A stretch of 22,346 bases of DNA from an uncultured Alphaproteobacteria bacterium (GCA_934271195.1 CAKQRB010000046.1:1-22346); one strand, 5' to 3'. Counted from the first letter of the stretch, positions 6,427-14,657 are shown. A program made the numbers and translations. Notes: generated by a model not told the origin, from the sequence alone.

Positions 6427-7418
6427 TAACCGGCGGCGCCGGATTTATCGGCTCTAATTTTGTGCCGTATTTTGCAAAAAAATATCCTGAATATCAGGTG
6501 ATTAATCTGGATAAGCTGACTTATGCCGGAAATTTAGACAATCTGGCAGAATGCAAAGAGATGAAGAATTATCGCTTTGTGCAAGGAGATATTTGCAATC
6601 AGACTTTGGTTGAAAAACTGTTTGCCGATTATGACATTCGCGGCGTGGTTCATTTTGCGGCGGAAAGCCATGTCGACAATTCGATTTCCGGCCCGCGTCC
6701 GTTTATCGAAACAAATATCATCGGAACGTTTAATTTGTTGGAAGCCGCTCGGAAGCATTGGATGGACGCGCCGGCGAAATGCAAGTCAGGTTATGAAAAA
6801 TGCCATTTTCACCATATCTCGACCGATGAGGTTTATGGCTCGCTTGGTGAAGACGGTTTTTTCAAAGAAACAACGCCTTATGCTCCGAATTCACCTTATT
6901 CAGCCTCCAAAGCAAGTTCTGATTTTCTGGTGCGGGCGTATTTTCATACTTTCGGCATGAACGTAACGACTTCTAACTGTTCCAATAATTATGGACCGAA
7001 GCAGCATCCGGAAAAGCTGATTCCCAAGATTATCAGCAATTGCCTGAACGAGAAGCCGATACCGATTTACGGCGACGGCAAGAATATCCGCGACTGGCTG
7101 TATGTGCTTGACCACTGCAAAGCGATTGATTTGATTTATCATCGGGGCAGAAGTGGCGAGACCTATAACGTGGGCGGGCATAACGAGAAGACCAATTTGG
7201 AAATCGTTTCGGAAATCTGCCGGATTATGGATGAAAAGAAACCGCGTGCCGGCGGCAAGAAATATGCCGATTTGGTTACTTTTGTCGCTGATCGCGCCGG
7301 ACATGACAGGCGTTATGCTATTGATGCCGACAAACTGACAAACGAATTGGGCTGGAAAGCCGATGAGAATTTTGCTTCCGGCATTATCAAAACCGTGGAG
7401 TGGTATGTGGAGAATTAG
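6408..7418 (+). CDS. rmlB: dTDP-glucose 4,6-dehydratase
   Basis: A 336-aa extended SDR enzyme that converts dTDP-glucose to dTDP-4-keto-6-deoxyglucose, the branch point for rhamnose and for the FdtA route. Visible are the NAD motif GGAGFIG (residues 9-15), LTYAGN, AAESHVD, HISTDEVYGSL with the catalytic Thr-Asp-Glu, YSASKAS with Tyr/Lys, and NNYGPKQHPEKLIP. The frame extends back to 6387, but ATG 6408 gives the normal N-terminus and has AAAGGG upstream. It overlaps rmlD by 19 nt. Confidence 0.95.
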   Translation: MSEAILVTGGAGFIGSNFVPYFAKKYPEYQVINLDKLTYAGNLDNLAECKEMKNYRFVQGDICNQTLVEKLFADYDIRGVVHFAAESHVDNSISGPRPFIETNIIGTFNLLEAARKHWMDAPAKCKSGYEKCHFHHISTDEVYGSLGEDGFFKETTPYAPNSPYSASKASSDFLVRAYFHTFGMNVTTSNCSNNYGPKQHPEKLIPKIISNCLNEKPIPIYGDGKNIRDWLYVLDHCKAIDLIYHRGRSGETYNVGGHNEKTNLEIVSEICRIMDEKKPRAGGKKYADLVTFVADRAGHDRRYAIDADKLTNELGWKADENFASGIIKTVEWYVEN

Positions 7419-7421
7419 CGG

Positions 7422-7823
7422 ATGACTTTTGAATTAGTGGATTTTCCAGTACACGGGAATCATGACGGAAATCTGGTTGCTTTGGAAAAAGGGCATGGGC
7501 TGCCTTTTGACGTGAAACGGGTTTATTACATCTGGGGGACGCGGCCGACTGTTGTGCGAGGAAAGCATGCGCACAGAAAACTTGAGCAAATGATTGTCTG
7601 CGTTTCGGGGAGTTGCGATTTTATTCTGGATGACGGTTTAAAACGTGAAACGGTTCATTTAGATGCTCCGTCTAAGGGCTTGTATATCAAGCACAATATC
7701 TGGCGGGAATTTACAAACTTTTCGGATGACTGCGTGATTATGGTTCTGGCGTCCGAGTATTACGACGAGGCGGATTATATCCGAGATTATGATGTATTTA
7801 AGGAAGAGGTCGAGAGATGGTAA
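7422..7823 (+). CDS. fdtA: dTDP-4-oxo-6-deoxyglucose 3,4-ketoisomerase (FdtA/QdtA type)
   Basis: A 133-aa single-domain cupin of the WxcM-like/FdtA group. These enzymes move the keto group of dTDP-4-keto-6-deoxyglucose from C4 to C3 so that an aminotransferase can install a 3-amino group. The hallmark is RGKHAHRKLEQ (residues 46-56), with RVYYIWG before it and KGLYI and WREFTNFS after it. Sequence alone does not settle whether the product is the galacto (FdtA, Fuc3N) or gluco (QdtA, Qui3N) epimer, so the symbol is provisional. It sits 3 bp after rmlB and overlaps the next gene by 7 bp. Its partner aminotransferase is 6.8 kb downstream, separated by a compositionally different block. Confidence 0.85.
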   Translation: MTFELVDFPVHGNHDGNLVALEKGHGLPFDVKRVYYIWGTRPTVVRGKHAHRKLEQMIVCVSGSCDFILDDGLKRETVHLDAPSKGLYIKHNIWREFTNFSDDCVIMVLASEYYDEADYIRDYDVFKEEVERW

Positions 7824-9109
7824 AAGTAAAATGGAAAGTATTAATATTTCCTGGTGGTATGGAAAATGGGATAGAGATATATAATAGCCTAAAATTTTGT
7901 AAAGAAGTGTCTTTATTTTCGGCGTCTAGTTCGGTGCCAAATCAGGCTTTTTATCTGTATAAAGATAACAACATTGTCCGCGATGTGCGCGAAGATGGCT
8001 GGATTGACGATTTAAACGATGTTATAAAAAAACACGACATTGACATTGTCTACCCGGCCAACTCCTTTGTCATTGACGCTTTGTATGCCCAAAAATCAAA
8101 AATTAACGCGCCGATACTCCTTCCGAAAGATGATGTCCTCAACATTACCCGTTCCAAGAAAAATACACTGAAACGGCTCAAAGATTCTATGCCTTTGCCG
8201 CAAGTATACAATAATCTGGAAGATGTCAGACAATTCCCAGTTTTTATCAAACCAGACGACGGTTACGGCGCACAGGGCGCCAGACAGGTCGATACGCCGG
8301 CGGAATTGTCAGGCATAGATTTTGACAAGTTTATTGTTCAGGAGCTTCTTCCCGGTAAGGAATATACCATTGACTGCCTGTCAGACAACGAGGGGAAACT
8401 ATTATTTTCCGCAGGGCGGGAACGTTCGCGTATCCGTATGGCAACCTCCATGCATGCCGAAGCGGTCAGCCCTGAACTTGACATTTTTTTTGCCGAATGT
8501 GCAAATAAAATACTTCAAAAGATTAAAATATCCGGCGCGTGGTTTTTCCAGATGAAAGAAGATCGCGAAGGACACCTAAAACTTATGGAAATAGATGTGA
8601 GAATTGCCGGAACAATGTGTTATAATCGGTGTCGCGGAATAAATTTTCCGTTGCTTTCGCTTTATCTCTTCTTTAATCTTCCGGTTACCATCAATTACAA
8701 CCGCGTCCCTCTGAAGCTCGACCGGTCGTTGCGTAACCGTTATATCTTTGAATATGACTATGATAAGGTATATATTGACTTGGATGATACTATCATCTTT
8801 CGCAACAAAATAAATACGGATTTTATCAAGTTCTTGTACCAGTGTCTTAATCAAAAAAAACAAATAATCCTTATATCCAAACATCTGAAAGACAATAAAG
8901 AGGAATATCTTAGACAGTGGAGGATATCTGAGGTTTTTGACAAGATTATTTGGTTAAAGGAAGAAGATAAAAAATCGGACTATATTGATACTTCTAAAGC
9001 AATTTATATTGATGATAGTTTTTCGCAGAGAAAAGAAGTTGCTGATAAGTTAGGAATACCAACTTTTGACGCTTCAATGATTGAATGTTTATTTGATGAG
9101 AGGATATAA
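7817..9109 (+). CDS. ATP-grasp / HAD-like fusion protein
   Basis: A 430-aa two-domain protein. Residues about 5-300 form an ATP-grasp ligase: a pre-ATP-grasp Rossmann part with DIVYPANSFV, the ATP-binding strand FIKPDDGYGAQG (143-154), and the metal-binding MEIDVRIAG (257-265). Residues about 315-425 look HAD-like: VYIDLDDTI (318-326, the DxDxT nucleophile motif appears as DLDDT), an SKH motif-II-like segment, and YIDDSFSQRKE as the acidic motif. ATP-grasp enzymes join a carboxylate to an amine or thiol through an acyl phosphate, so amide decoration of a sugar is possible; the true substrate is unknown. Base composition shifts within the gene, with AT-rich ends and a GC-richer middle. It overlaps fdtA by 7 bp and the next gene by one base (TAATG). 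Confidence 0.8.
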   Translation: MVKVKWKVLIFPGGMENGIEIYNSLKFCKEVSLFSASSSVPNQAFYLYKDNNIVRDVREDGWIDDLNDVIKKHDIDIVYPANSFVIDALYAQKSKINAPILLPKDDVLNITRSKKNTLKRLKDSMPLPQVYNNLEDVRQFPVFIKPDDGYGAQGARQVDTPAELSGIDFDKFIVQELLPGKEYTIDCLSDNEGKLLFSAGRERSRIRMATSMHAEAVSPELDIFFAECANKILQKIKISGAWFFQMKEDREGHLKLMEIDVRIAGTMCYNRCRGINFPLLSLYLFFNLPVTINYNRVPLKLDRSLRNRYIFEYDYDKVYIDLDDTIIFRNKINTDFIKFLYQCLNQKKQIILISKHLKDNKEEYLRQWRISEVFDKIIWLKEEDKKSDYIDTSKAIYIDDSFSQRKEVADKLGIPTFDASMIECLFDERI

Positions 9110-10050
9110 TGTTCGCAAGTTATACATGGATTAAAAAAGGTTTTATATATAAACCTAACAATGAGCAAAAATGGTGGGCTAGTAATGCTATGGCTCCCAC
9201 GCCAATACTTTTTGATGATGATACTATCAGAGTGTATGTTGGAGCTTGGGATAAAAGTGGTATTTCTCGAATTTCATATATTGATGTTGATAGAGATAAT
9301 CCGTCTATTGTTAAAAAAGTTGCCAATAAATTTGTTTTGGATATTGGGAATGATGGTTGCTTTGATGATAATGGAGTTTTTCCCGCGCATGCTTACAAAC
9401 ACCCCGACGGCCGCGTTTTTCTTTACTATACGGGCTTTCAAAAATTAGATAAAATTGCATTTTCCAACTTTTCAGGATTGGCCATAAGCTATGACAACGG
9501 CGAAACTTTTGAAAGAGTAAGTCAAGCCCCTGTTATGGACAGAGCCGACGAAGGCCTGTATACCCGTGCCGGAACTTCAGCCATATATGAAGACGGTATA
9601 TTTAAATGCTGCTATTCCGTCGGTTCCAGCTGGTACAACATTGCCGGCAAAAACCGTCCGGTTTATGAAGTCAATTATATAGAATCTCAAAATGGCATCG
9701 ATTTTCCCAAAAAGGGAACGACTGTTGTAAAAGTCGATCTGGACCGCGAGCATGGGCTCGGACGGCCACAAATTGTCAAGCTGCTTGGACAGACAATGGT
9801 CTTTTATACCCGCCGCACGCTGGACTTTAAGTATTTCATAGGTTGCGCTGTTAAACGAGAAAATGAATGGATTCGCTGTGATAACTGGCTGGAAACAATC
9901 AAACACGGCGCGTCCGGTGAGTTTGATGATCAAATGATTTATTTCCCTGCAGTTATTGACACCGGCAGCAAAATTTTTCTGTTTTATGTCGGCAACGGAT
10001 ATGGAAAAGAAGGATTCGGTTACGCGGAGTTGCTTCGAAATGATGACTGA
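9109..10050 (+). CDS. Five-bladed propeller, glycosidase-like protein
   Basis: A 313-aa protein with repeated short beta-strand segments and acidic loops (FDDDTIRVYVGAWD, DGRVFLYYTG, SYDNGETF, EDGIFKCCYS, DTGSKIFLFYVGNGYG) as in GH32/43/68-type five-bladed propellers. There is no signal peptide, so it should act in the cytoplasm, which is unusual for a polysaccharide-degrading enzyme. Propeller proteins of this kind occur in O-antigen clusters beside ATP-grasp proteins and may act as transferases or sugar-modifying enzymes; that is inference. Start overlaps the upstream stop (TAATG), which implies coupled translation. The first 270 bp are markedly more AT- and T-rich than the rest. Confidence 0.7.
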   Translation: MFASYTWIKKGFIYKPNNEQKWWASNAMAPTPILFDDDTIRVYVGAWDKSGISRISYIDVDRDNPSIVKKVANKFVLDIGNDGCFDDNGVFPAHAYKHPDGRVFLYYTGFQKLDKIAFSNFSGLAISYDNGETFERVSQAPVMDRADEGLYTRAGTSAIYEDGIFKCCYSVGSSWYNIAGKNRPVYEVNYIESQNGIDFPKKGTTVVKVDLDREHGLGRPQIVKLLGQTMVFYTRRTLDFKYFIGCAVKRENEWIRCDNWLETIKHGASGEFDDQMIYFPAVIDTGSKIFLFYVGNGYGKEGFGYAELLRNDD

Positions 10051-11215
10051 GTCGATTGTATTTTTCATGATGACAACCGGCATCGGAGGCGAGGTTCTGA
10101 CCTACTTGCGCATGGCTGAGTGGCTTTATCAAAATACAAACCTTAAAATATACTGCGCCGACCTTCCGAATGGCGCGGTTTTGTCCTACATAAAGAAACA
10201 TGGCTATGATTATATCAATATAATTCGCATGAATGTCAGCCAAAATAAAGACGGAAGCGCTGTAAAATTAGAAGAGACTGTTTTTCCTGACAACTGCATT
10301 GTCTTTACCAACGGTTTTTTCCTGCTGCAAAATTCTGTGTTAAAAAATATAAAAGCACAAAATATCCGTTTTTTGTTCTACTTTGTCGAACCTCACACTT
10401 TTTATGGGGCTATACAAAAAAAATCTGTTTTTAAAAGGATTAAATGCTGGCTAAGACTGGCAAAATACATCAAAACTGCCGACAATAAAAAAGCGCTGCT
10501 GTTTCAGGATTACTCTAATTTCAAAGGTGTGCAGAAATATTATTCAAAACTACACAAACAATATCTGCCCATTCCCATTACAATTCGTCCGCTACGGCAG
10601 GATTGGGAGCTTGTTTCCGACCGGCTTAATTTTTGTTACATTGGTCGTGATTGCCCGAGCAAAAACACTACACTGATGTTTTATGCCAAACAATTAAGCC
10701 GCTATGCCCAACAAAACCCAAACCTCTCTGTTGTTCTTTATGTGGTTTCCGATATAAAACAAAATAACGCGTTTCGTAAAAAGCTCACACAAAGATATGC
10801 GAATATTAAAATTGTTTTCAAAGGTACCCTGTACGATAGTAGACTTGAAGCATTTCTGAAACAGAAAATCGATATAGTCTTGGGCATGGGAGTTTCATGT
10901 CTTGAAGCTGCCAAACTCGGAATACCGGCAATATCGGCCCCAGCATCGCTAAAGAGCATACCTGTTAAAACAAAAGTCGGAATGATATCAGGCTTCAATG
11001 AATATTCCCTTGGCGGTTACCTTAATGAAAACAAGGCGTTAACAGAAGGATTTCTTTTTGCTGACTTGATTGACAACATCCGCAATAACTATAATCGCTG
11101 TATCTTCTCAAATCATAAATTTGCCCAGTTGCATTATGGCATCGGAAACGTTATGCCCCGTTTGCTTGAATATATCAAAGAAACATCGTTTTATTATGAT
11201 GATTTAGGGAAATGA
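10040..11215 (+). CDS. Putative GT-B glycosyltransferase
   Basis: A 391-aa protein that reads as a two-domain GT-B enzyme. The N-terminal domain starts with FFMMTTGIGGEVLTYLRMAEWLY, where a Gly-Gly loop would bind the acceptor. The C-terminal domain has FCYIGRDCPSKN, a VVLYVV strand, IVFKGTLYDSRLEAFLKQ and DIVLGMGVSCLEAAKLGIPAIS, which corresponds to the donor-binding region of GT4-like enzymes. The long frame runs back to 9956, but ATG 10040 gives an 11-nt overlap with the preceding gene and has GGAG at workable spacing. Donor and acceptor cannot be inferred. Confidence 0.7.
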   Translation: MMTESIVFFMMTTGIGGEVLTYLRMAEWLYQNTNLKIYCADLPNGAVLSYIKKHGYDYINIIRMNVSQNKDGSAVKLEETVFPDNCIVFTNGFFLLQNSVLKNIKAQNIRFLFYFVEPHTFYGAIQKKSVFKRIKCWLRLAKYIKTADNKKALLFQDYSNFKGVQKYYSKLHKQYLPIPITIRPLRQDWELVSDRLNFCYIGRDCPSKNTTLMFYAKQLSRYAQQNPNLSVVLYVVSDIKQNNAFRKKLTQRYANIKIVFKGTLYDSRLEAFLKQKIDIVLGMGVSCLEAAKLGIPAISAPASLKSIPVKTKVGMISGFNEYSLGGYLNENKALTEGFLFADLIDNIRNNYNRCIFSNHKFAQLHYGIGNVMPRLLEYIKETSFYYDDLGK

Positions 11216-11217
11216 TT

Positions 11218-11292
11218 ATGAACCTATCAGACATCGGCAGCAAAAAAAACAACATTATCATAAAGCACATGCTTCATGGGAAGGATCTATAA
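11218..11292 (+). other. Short ORF of 24 codons, possible gene remnant
   Basis: The gap between two glycosyltransferase genes contains an ATG-started frame (11218 to TAA 11290-11292) whose peptide, MNLSDIGSKKNNIIIKHMLH and four more residues, vaguely recalls the first coils of left-handed beta-helix acetyltransferases (IG-NN-III). This could be the stump of a lost gene, or chance. The next gene's AAGGA ribosome site lies within it. Confidence 0.2.
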
Positions 11293-12654
11293 ATGGCAAA
11301 AATTTTATTTTGTATATCAAACAGTATACCCGTAAACAAAGGATATAAAATTGCCTGTTTTTACGAACAGATAATTTCCGAACTTCAAAAATACGGAAAT
11401 GATGTCCTCGTGTTTGACCCAAATTTGTTTAATACATCGCCTTTTTGTTCCGAAAACGTTTTGAAAAATGAAATCTCAGAAACCAGCTTAAGAGAAAAAA
11501 TCAGCAAATTTTCTCCTGATTTAGTCATCACGTTTAACAACGCGACATATTCAAGAATTCTTGAGGTTACCGACTGCCCGATTGTTGTTTGGAACGCGGA
11601 TATGCCGTATCTGTGGAATCAGACAGATTTAATAAAAAACAACAAAGAGCGCTATACCTTTTTTTCATTTTCTGATCGTGTCATAAAACAAATACAGGAC
11701 TTTTTCGGTTTCAGAGATTCCCAATGCCATTACGTTAACTGTGCGACATCCCTACAGCCTGAAAACATTCCGCAGACAAGCAACATATCCTTTATCGGCT
11801 CATGTTTCATAACTGACCCCGTTTTCTTCCCCCTGATAACACGTCACTGCGGCAAAGAAAAACTAATTCGGCTGATGCGGAAAATTCACCAAAACCCTTT
11901 TTGCTCCAAAGAATCTCTGTTTGAGGACATCAACGGCGATTCAGAGCTCAGCCGGGATTTCTCTGAAATACCAGCCTCTTACTATCCCAATTTCTACTCT
12001 GCCCAAAACCGTATTCAGACGTTGCTTAATATAGCAGATTTGGGTTTGTCGCTTTACGGAACAAAAGAATGGCTTGAACTGATGAAATGGCTTCCCGACA
12101 TTGCCGCTGCGTTTAACCCTCAGGCGGTTTACTCCGTTAAACACACACAGGATATATACAACGGCTCACGCATCGCCATTAACATCAACCATTGTCAGGC
12201 GACCACAGGCATGGCATGGCGGGTGCCGGAAATCATGGCGACCAATGCCTGCATTGTTTCTTCGGACAATCAGTTTATTTCTGACAGTTTTAAAAAATAT
12301 TTGAAAATACCGACATTCGGCAACAGTTTTGAAGCCTATGATTTGTGTCAAAAACTTCTGAAAGACAACCAATGGCGACGGGAAATTGTCACGGCTTCTC
12401 AGCAAGCCATTGATGCCGAGTGGCGTTGGCACCACCGTTTCAGACAAATGGAGGATATTCTGGGAATGTCACTGTTTTCTTCAACGCCGGGAAGCGCTGA
12501 AACTATGTGTCCTGTCCGTATCAGACTCGAAAACAATAATGCCATTCCCCATATTCTCAACCGCATATACCCGAACAAAATTTCTTTGAAAATAAAATAC
12601 AAAATATGGAAACACCTTGACAAAAGGTTACGTAAAAAAGGGCTCATCAAATAG
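11293..12654 (+). CDS. CgeB-like glycosyltransferase
   Basis: A 453-aa protein with the pattern of CgeB/DUF3880-type GT-B glycosyltransferases. The N-terminal half has ILFCISNSI, DLVITFNNATYSRIL and CPIVVWNADMPYLW. The donor half has ISFIGSC, LGLSLYGTKEW and ININHCQATTGMAWRVPEIMATNACIVSSDN, a CgeB-type acceptor/donor signature, followed by a short basic C-terminal tail (about residues 425-453). AAGGA precedes the ATG. On the coding strand the gene is A/C-rich, unlike the G/T-rich rml genes. Role is inferred as addition of one sugar of the repeat unit. Confidence 0.75.
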   Translation: MAKILFCISNSIPVNKGYKIACFYEQIISELQKYGNDVLVFDPNLFNTSPFCSENVLKNEISETSLREKISKFSPDLVITFNNATYSRILEVTDCPIVVWNADMPYLWNQTDLIKNNKERYTFFSFSDRVIKQIQDFFGFRDSQCHYVNCATSLQPENIPQTSNISFIGSCFITDPVFFPLITRHCGKEKLIRLMRKIHQNPFCSKESLFEDINGDSELSRDFSEIPASYYPNFYSAQNRIQTLLNIADLGLSLYGTKEWLELMKWLPDIAAAFNPQAVYSVKHTQDIYNGSRIAININHCQATTGMAWRVPEIMATNACIVSSDNQFISDSFKKYLKIPTFGNSFEAYDLCQKLLKDNQWRREIVTASQQAIDAEWRWHHRFRQMEDILGMSLFSSTPGSAETMCPVRIRLENNNAIPHILNRIYPNKISLKIKYKIWKHLDKRLRKKGLIK

Positions 12655-12699
12655 CCGCGCCTATCGCCGATTTAATTTTATAAAACAGGAAAACAAACC

Positions 12700-13629
12700 A
12701 TGGAAATCATCGAAATCAACCGAAAAGAATATGACAATCTGGTAAAACAGCCTTTTTCTGCCTTTGATACCAGCGTATTTTGCGAATTAAACCGCACCAA
12801 AGTGGACGATTTGAAATATCTGTTGTTTAACGACGGAAAAAACCGCTTTTACCTTATTGCCGGCATCAAAGACGGAGTTGTCAAATTCCCGTTTTCGTCC
12901 TCATTCGCCATGCTGGCCAATGTCAGCTTGCACAACAAAATCGTATGTTATCATGAAGCTGTTAAAGCACTCAGCGCATGGGCTGCCGAAAACGGATACA
13001 AGAAGATTGTGTTTTCGCTGCCGCCTCATTTTTATAATCCGACGGCCATAACCATGTTGTATAACGCCTTATTTGTCAATGGCTTCAAAATTGAAGACAT
13101 TGAAGTCAATTATGAATATTACCTCAAAAACTTTTCAGACACTTATGAAATGGACATCGACCCCAAAGCCCGACAAAAGTTGCGCGCTTCGCTCAAAAAT
13201 AACCTTACTTTTGAAAAAACGGACGATATTGAAACTGTCTATGAAGTCATCCGCCAAAACCGGGAATACCGTGGCTTTCCGTTGTGGATGAGCTTGTCAG
13301 ATGTCAAAGCTACACAACCTTTGATTAATATGGATTTGTTTTTGGCGCGTAATAGCGAAGGAAGTCCAATTGCCTCTGCACTTATATACCGCCTGACAGA
13401 CAAAGCTCTGCGCGTTATTTACTGGGGAAACACGGCAGAAAGCGAAGAACTTCGCCCGATGAACTTTTTATCTTATCAGGTTTTCAAATATTACAGCGAT
13501 AAACCATTTGAAGTCATTGACATAGGCCACTCAACAGATGACAGTATCCCCAACTTTGGCTTGTGCGACTTTAAGCAGGCCATTGGGTGTGACTGTTCTC
13601 CTAAATTTGTTATGATAAAAGAATTATAA
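12700..13629 (+). CDS. GNAT/FemAB-like acyltransferase
   Basis: A 309-aa protein resembling the GNAT/FemAB superfamily found in polysaccharide clusters. The N-terminal half has FDTSVFCELN and a YKKIVFSLPPHFYNPT segment typical of FemAB-like proteins. The C-terminal half has the acyl-CoA fold strands PIASALIYRLTDKALRVIYWGN and ending FEVIDIG. Since the cluster contains FdtA and an FdtB-like aminotransferase but no left-handed beta-helix FdtC, this protein is a candidate for N-acylation of the dTDP-3-amino sugar; this is inference. AGGAAA lies upstream of the ATG. It ends 19 bp before a truncated copy of the aminotransferase gene start. Confidence 0.65.
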   Translation: MEIIEINRKEYDNLVKQPFSAFDTSVFCELNRTKVDDLKYLLFNDGKNRFYLIAGIKDGVVKFPFSSSFAMLANVSLHNKIVCYHEAVKALSAWAAENGYKKIVFSLPPHFYNPTAITMLYNALFVNGFKIEDIEVNYEYYLKNFSDTYEMDIDPKARQKLRASLKNNLTFEKTDDIETVYEVIRQNREYRGFPLWMSLSDVKATQPLINMDLFLARNSEGSPIASALIYRLTDKALRVIYWGNTAESEELRPMNFLSYQVFKYYSDKPFEVIDIGHSTDDSIPNFGLCDFKQAIGCDCSPKFVMIKEL

Positions 13630-13642
13630 ATAGAAAGGAACT

Positions 13643-13696
13643 TTGAGATGATTAAATTTTTAGATTTGGAGAAGGTTAACAACCGGTTTCGGAGAG
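13643..13696 (+). repeat. Left copy of 54-bp direct repeat (fdtB start)
   Basis: This 54-bp stretch matches 14604-14657 at 53 of 54 bases (difference at 13680). It contains the ATG and first 16 codons of the aminotransferase gene. Confidence 0.95.
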
Positions 13697-13701
13697 TATG
13701 A
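13648..13701 (+). pseudogene. Truncated duplicate of the aminotransferase gene start
   Basis: Starts MIKFLDLEKVNNRFRR exactly like the intact gene at 14609, then diverges and hits TGA at 13699-13701 after 17 codons. Its AAAGGAA ribosome site is retained and is better than that of the intact copy. It seems to be the junction left by insertion of the SGNH-like gene between two copies of this segment. Confidence 0.85.
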
Positions 13702-13734
13702 ATTATTCAGCAAAAAAATAATTAGGGGGAGCAT

Positions 13735-14556
13735 ATGTTTAAAAATTTATTGATGTCAGAAGTACCTGAAAATTGGGTAATTGAGGCTTATAAGAAATAT
13801 ATTGGATTGAGGATGAACAGAGGAATAATATCAACGCTTGTTGTAGGATCGTCACATGGCTATTACGGATTTCATCCAGAAAACGATGAATATAATTTAT
13901 GCTTTGCATCTCAAGATTTGTACTATGCTTGTCACTTATATGAAAAAAATGCCAATATGCCGTTATTAAAAAATATTATTTTGTTTTACTCTGTTTTTTC
14001 TCGTGGATATGTTTTGGAAAAAACGTCAGAAAAATTACGCAGTGTTTTGTATAATTTTTTTTGGAAAATCCCATATTATAAAGGAACATGTTTTAATTTT
14101 TGGAAAGCAAAAAACTTTATTAAAAATAAGGTTAAAAATTTAAAACAAAAAGTGAAAGTACCAACAGAATATCGTGGAGAATGTTTGTATGATTGGTTTT
14201 TCCCTTCAGATATTAATGTAGAAAAAAGGGCTCTTACCCATTTAAAGCTTAATTTGATGGAATCTCAGAATGCTTTATTATTAAGAATGGCTAAATTGGC
14301 AAAAGAAAAACAGCATAATTTAGTTGTAGTAATACCTCCTTGTCGTTCAGATTACAAGCTCAATTTGTTAGCTCATAAAGACTTGTTTTTGCCGCTCTAT
14401 GAATTGAAAAATATTAAAATACTTAATTTTTTTGAGGATTCTGATTTTAATGATAAAGATTTTGGAGATTCTGATCATTTAAATTTGAGAGGAGCACAGA
14501 AGTTGACTCTGAAAATTCGGAACTGGATAGATTTACAATCTCGGGGGGGGGGGTAA
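13735..14556 (+). CDS. SGNH-like protein with 3' poly-G tract
   Basis: A 273-aa protein of uncertain family. LVVGSSHGYYG (about residues 35-45) resembles the block-I Ser loop of SGNH hydrolases and of AlgX/DltD-like O-acetyltransferase domains, and DSDHLNLRGAQ (about 245-255) resembles the block-V Asp-x2-His loop. The middle is Lys-rich. Such proteins may attach or remove O-acetyl groups on polysaccharides; that is inference. AGGGGGAG precedes the ATG. The gene is strikingly AT-rich compared with its neighbours and lies exactly between the two 54-bp repeats. Its last codons run through an 11-G tract (14543-14553), giving Arg-Gly-Gly-Gly-stop in this version; one extra G would extend the protein by 19 residues to a TGA overlapping the next gene's ATG. 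Confidence 0.6.
   Translation: MFKNLLMSEVPENWVIEAYKKYIGLRMNRGIISTLVVGSSHGYYGFHPENDEYNLCFASQDLYYACHLYEKNANMPLLKNIILFYSVFSRGYVLEKTSEKLRSVLYNFFWKIPYYKGTCFNFWKAKNFIKNKVKNLKQKVKVPTEYRGECLYDWFFPSDINVEKRALTHLKLNLMESQNALLLRMAKLAKEKQHNLVVVIPPCRSDYKLNLLAHKDLFLPLYELKNIKILNFFEDSDFNDKDFGDSDHLNLRGAQKLTLKIRNWIDLQSRGGG
14543..14553 (+). repeat. Homopolymer tract G11 (possible contingency locus)
   Basis: Eleven consecutive G within the last codons of the SGNH-like gene, in an otherwise AT-rich gene. Tract-length change shifts the frame: 11 G stops at once, 10 G adds one residue (Asn), 12 G adds about 19 residues. Confidence 0.9.
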
Positions 14557-14603
14557 CTAAAATTTTAAATCTTTGGTTGTATATTGTGTTTGAGTCAAGG
14601 ACA

Positions 14604-14657
14604 TTGAGATGATTAAATTTTTAGATTTGGAGAAGGTTAATAACCGGTTTCGGAGAG
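14604..14657 (+). repeat. Right copy of 54-bp direct repeat (fdtB start)
   Basis: Partner of 13643-13696, offset 961 bp, and part of the intact aminotransferase gene. Confidence 0.95.
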
